In this document: positions 15,261 through 17,325 of the stretch, in pieces
Position numbering within the stretch: position 1 is the first letter of the stretch
Layout of the letters: each line of letters opens with the position of its first letter
Assembly (NCBI GenBank): GCA_027621615.1
Contig: JAQCBC010000001.1
Location: 1 to 17,325, forward strand
Origin: a bacterium
GTDB lineage: Bacteria > Margulisbacteria > Marinamargulisbacteria > UBA6595
Length of the DNA: 17,325 bases
Direction: 5' to 3'
The notes under the pieces: model-generated
Databases searched by the model: none
Told to the model about the DNA's origin: nothing
The model's input: only the letters and a program-made list of their open reading frames with translations
Program-made: the position numbers and the translations under genes

Positions 15261-15774
15261 TCACCTGCCCAGTAACATTGCCTTAATTGGCATGATGGGG
15301 AGCGGAAAAACCAGTTTGGGACGGCGATTAGCGGGGTTGGTTGGGTATGATTTTTTGGATACCGATTATAGTATTGAATGCCAAACGGGGTACCATATAC
15401 AAGCATTATTCGCATTGAAAGGGGAAGATTATTTTCGAGAGTTAGAAACCAAATGGTGCCAATCTGTTCTTCCCACGCTTAGTAAGACAGTTGTTGCGAC
15501 GGGTGGGGGGTTGGTGCTTAACCCAGAGAATCAGGCCGCATTGCGTCAATACAGTACGGTGGTGTGGTTGGATGTGCCAGTGGATGATTTAAAAAAACGC
15601 TTAAAATCCGATAAGAAACGCCCATTGTCCGATCAGTTGGATACTTTGTACACAACCCGAAAACCCGTATATGCGGCCAGTGCTCATATTCATTTTCCTT
15701 ACGATGATACTGTTGTGGATACGGCCTACAATGCCTTGCACCATGCGTTATTGCTAAACAGTGAAGCCCCATAA
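15253..15774 (+). CDS. aroK: Shikimate kinase
   Basis: Phosphorylates shikimate at the 3-hydroxyl in chorismate synthesis (aromatic amino acids, folate, quinones). 173 aa, the usual length of AroK/AroL. Walker A GMMGSGKT (13-20), FLDTDYSIE with the Asp pair 36/38, DYFRELE (59-65, shikimate-binding Arg62), VATGGGLVL (81-89, GGG loop), RPLSD with the lid Arg123 and TTRKPVYAASA (134-144, Arg136). The start is inferred to be TTG at 15253: the next in-frame ATGs fall inside the P-loop and would remove its first strand. It overlaps glmS by 8 nt, so coupled translation is likely. No other aro genes are nearby. AroK versus AroL cannot be separated here, but a single copy is normally called aroK. Confidence 0.94.
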   Translation: MSNHLPSNIALIGMMGSGKTSLGRRLAGLVGYDFLDTDYSIECQTGYHIQALFALKGEDYFRELETKWCQSVLPTLSKTVVATGGGLVLNPENQAALRQYSTVVWLDVPVDDLKKRLKSDKKRPLSDQLDTLYTTRKPVYAASAHIHFPYDDTVVDTAYNALHHALLLNSEAP

Positions 15775-15777
15775 CTG

Positions 15778-15786
15778 TGGTATACT
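15778..15786 (+). promoter_or_regulatory. Likely extended -10 of the S41 peptidase gene
   Basis: TGGTATACT has the extended TGn plus TATACT form. The box ends 9 nt before the ATG at 15796, the same distance as at glmS, and no -35 is evident. The 21-nt gap after aroK has no room for a leader, so a leaderless transcript or read-through from aroK are the options. Confidence 0.45.
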
Positions 15787-15795
15787 AAAGATCTG

Positions 15796-16962
15796 ATGTT
15801 GGGTACACTCAAACGCTATCGATTGGCTATAATTTCTTTGGTAATCGGTCTATTTTTAGGGGGAGCAGGCAGCAAATTCAGTCCGGACTTGAGTTTGGTC
15901 AGTTATGTGTACGATATTTTGTCTTTGCAATATGTAGACAAAGACTTGGATTCTGAAGCCATGGTGCATGGGGCTATTCGTGGAATTTTGGCATCGTTGG
16001 ATGATCCGTATACCCGGTTTATGGAGCCTAAAAATTATTCGGAAATGAAAATACGCCTATCGGGTGAGTTTTCAGGCATTGGCATTCAAATTGGGATGCG
16101 GGATGATCGATTAACCGTGATATCGCCTATTTTTGATACCCCGGCGTATCATGCGGGTTTGAAATCAGGGGATAAAATTCTGAGTATTAACGATGAGTCA
16201 ACGAAAGGCCTGGGTTTAAACGAGGCGGTAACAAAAATTCGAGGGCCCATTGGAAAGGCCGTTGTGTTGTCTATTTTGAGCGTGAATGAATCGGATCCTC
16301 GGGATGTAACGATTGTTCGCGATACAATTATTATTAAATCAATTGAAAAGCGTGCCATATTTGATGACCATATTGGGTATTTAAGATACTCAACATTTGA
16401 AAATAAACATGGATCTGAAGAATTAGAATTGGCGATTCGTGAGTTGCAGTCGGATGGGGCGGATCGGTTAATATTGGATTTGCGAGACAATGGTGGCGGG
16501 CTGCTGGATGGGGCTGTGGAATTGACCAGTTTTTTTGTTCCCACTGGGGATGTGGTGCATACGGTGGATCGCAATGACGATCGGCAGTCGTTGCAGGTAT
16601 CGGGCGAAGCATTTTATACGGATCCATTGGTAGTATTGGTCAATCAGGGGTCGGCATCGTCGTCTGAAATTGTGGCCGGTGCCCTGAAGGACCATGACCG
16701 TGCGGTGATTATCGGAGACCAATCGTTTGGGAAGGCATCGGTTCAAAATGTATTGCCATTGCGCGATGGCTCCGCCGTATTGTACACCATTGCCAAATAT
16801 TTAACACCCAATGGGAACAATATTCATGAGGTGGGAATTTCGCCCAATATTCGCGTAAAACTGGCCACAGAAGACATTAAATTGTATTACGACCCGGAAA
16901 CCTATAGCTATGATACGGATGCCCAGTTGCAGGCAGCTATCCAATACATGCGGGCACAGTAA
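15796..16962 (+). CDS. Carboxy-terminal processing protease (S41 family, CtpA-type)
   Basis: Periplasmic, membrane-tethered serine protease that trims or degrades envelope proteins from their C-termini. 388 aa. The N-terminal anchor helix is about 8-24 (RLAIISLVIGLFLGGAG). A cap region follows with GILASLDDPYTRFM (63-76), then a PDZ domain at about 88-170 with FSGIGIQIG and the AGLKSGDKILSIND segment, then the catalytic core: LILDLRDNGGGLL (225-237), GSASSSEIVAGALKD (285-299) with Ser288, and SFGKASVQ (310-317) with Lys313. The Ser-Lys separation of 25 residues equals that of E. coli Tsp/Prc (S430/K455). Homologues are called ctpA, ctpB or prc; which applies is not clear. No adaptor or obvious substrate gene is adjacent. 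It converges on the small gene at 16991 with a 28-nt gap. Confidence 0.94.
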   Translation: MLGTLKRYRLAIISLVIGLFLGGAGSKFSPDLSLVSYVYDILSLQYVDKDLDSEAMVHGAIRGILASLDDPYTRFMEPKNYSEMKIRLSGEFSGIGIQIGMRDDRLTVISPIFDTPAYHAGLKSGDKILSINDESTKGLGLNEAVTKIRGPIGKAVVLSILSVNESDPRDVTIVRDTIIIKSIEKRAIFDDHIGYLRYSTFENKHGSEELELAIRELQSDGADRLILDLRDNGGGLLDGAVELTSFFVPTGDVVHTVDRNDDRQSLQVSGEAFYTDPLVVLVNQGSASSSEIVAGALKDHDRAVIIGDQSFGKASVQNVLPLRDGSAVLYTIAKYLTPNGNNIHEVGISPNIRVKLATEDIKLYYDPETYSYDTDAQLQAAIQYMRAQ

Positions 16963-16984
16963 AAACGTTTCTTTGTACGGATTG

Positions 16985-17025
16985 CCGATGTTACAGGGAT
17001 CGCTTTAATCGGTTTAATTTTTTTT
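16985..17025 (+). terminator. Weak candidate terminator after the S41 peptidase gene
   Basis: CCGAT (16985-16989) can pair with ATCGG (17008-17012) across an 18-nt loop, followed by TTTAA and eight T at 17018-17025. The stem is short and the loop large. The T-run also encodes the Lys-rich end of the opposite gene, so it may be coincidence. Confidence 0.25.
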
Positions 17026-17290
17026 GGAGTGTCTGCAAGAGTTCAGACTCGGTATCCAGGGGTGTGTCATAAGTCTCACTTTGGCTGGAATGCACCGAGT
17101 TTTGAAACCGAAGGGTGGAATCAACATTGGTGCTACCCGATGCTTTGTGTGTTGTTTGTGTCAGTTTTTCATTAATTAAACCGGCAAATGCCTGAGCAGA
17201 CTGCTGGGTTTGATTGTGCCCAGATTTATGAGTGTTTGCCTGGGCATTGCCCAGTTGACTGTGGTGTGCACCCCCCATAGCGGTATTCAT
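16991..17290 (-). CDS. Small protein of unknown function, Ser/Gln/His/Asn/Thr-rich
   Basis: 99 aa; I do not recognise a family. The first two thirds are polar and low in complexity (many Ser, Gln, Asn, His, Thr and Ala), with a possible short helix at SAQAFAGLINEKL (31-43) and no signal peptide or membrane segment. The tail, about 79-99, is a likely amphipathic helix rich in Leu and Lys (LLQTLQKKLNRLKRS). Starts are possible at 17290 or at the in-frame ATG 17278; neither has a clear Shine-Dalgarno. It converges on the S41 peptidase gene. The composition recalls disordered secreted or flagellar export-associated proteins, but nothing in the sequence proves this. It could also be a spurious frame, although length, lack of opposing genes and compact placement favour a real gene. 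Confidence 0.5.
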   Translation of the reverse strand: MNTAMGGAHHSQLGNAQANTHKSGHNQTQQSAQAFAGLINEKLTQTTHKASGSTNVDSTLRFQNSVHSSQSETYDTPLDTESELLQTLQKKLNRLKRSL

Positions 17291-17325
17291 GAGGCATCCG
17301 GTTTTCGAATAGATAAATTGCGGTA

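Noticed and set aside
16149..16574. Open frame of 141 codons antisense to the S41 protease gene
   Set aside because: It mirrors the sense coding sequence, shows no family motif and has no start signal; the sense gene is certain.
1..17325. Words such as GGCAATG/CATTGCC seem frequent across the window, which might be a skewed repeat
   Set aside because: They fall mostly inside genes, where common Ala, Ile and Met codons could explain them; a count against a codon-matched background would be needed.
1..17325. tRNA, rRNA, CRISPR array, insertion sequence or prophage
   Set aside because: Gaps between genes are at most 171 bp and show no cloverleaf, spaced repeats, terminal inverted repeats, transposase or integrase motifs.

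Overview
The window holds sixteen protein-coding genes packed almost end to end, with about 47% GC by eye, no RNA genes, no CRISPR array and no mobile element. The organism is a free-living-type diderm (Gram-negative envelope) bacterium: lpxB makes a lipid A precursor, glmS feeds the amino-sugar pool for lipid A and peptidoglycan, and aroK and pckA indicate its own aromatic biosynthesis and gluconeogenesis. I cannot place it in a phylum. The divergent LpxB, the unusual Bat genes and the mixed gene order fit a deep-branching or candidate lineage better than a well-known group, but that is inference only.

Layout. Positions 1-446 (-) are the 5' part of pyrH. lpxB (502-1692, +) diverges from it across 55 bp and collides tail to tail with the next block. 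From 8747 down to 1689 (-) runs a tight six-gene array: pckA, prs, a short DUF58-like gene, then three Bat (Bacteroides aerotolerance) type genes: a BatA-like VWA protein, a BatB-like VWA+TPR protein and a BatD-like protein with an SH3-like tail. Gaps are 3 and 9 nt, followed by overlaps of 1, 16 and 7 nt. A good sigma-70 type promoter (TTGACG-18-TATACT) lies in front of pckA. Further upstream on the same strand is a separate pair, crcB and a eukaryotic-type UDP-glucose pyrophosphorylase gene, overlapping by ATGA.

From a 171-bp divergent region at 10238-10408 the plus strand carries xth, nth and recN (DNA repair, overlapping genes), then glmS, aroK and ctpA. A small minus-strand gene of unknown function (16991-17290) ends the window.

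How they work together: the repair trio covers abasic-site and oxidised-base excision and double-strand-break repair. The envelope genes (lpxB, glmS, the UDP-glucose enzyme, the S41 processing protease and the Bat proteins) supply or guard the cell surface. pckA and prs link gluconeogenesis to PRPP supply, and pyrH provides UDP.

The main oddities are: the remodelled Bat module, in which only the BatB-like protein keeps an intact metal-binding (MIDAS) VWA site and no MoxR ATPase gene is adjacent; four genes whose likely -10 box sits only 6-9 nt before the start codon, suggesting leaderless mRNAs; an LpxB with an altered acceptor-side motif; and a minimal UDP-glucose pyrophosphorylase ending where the C-terminal beta-helix normally starts.
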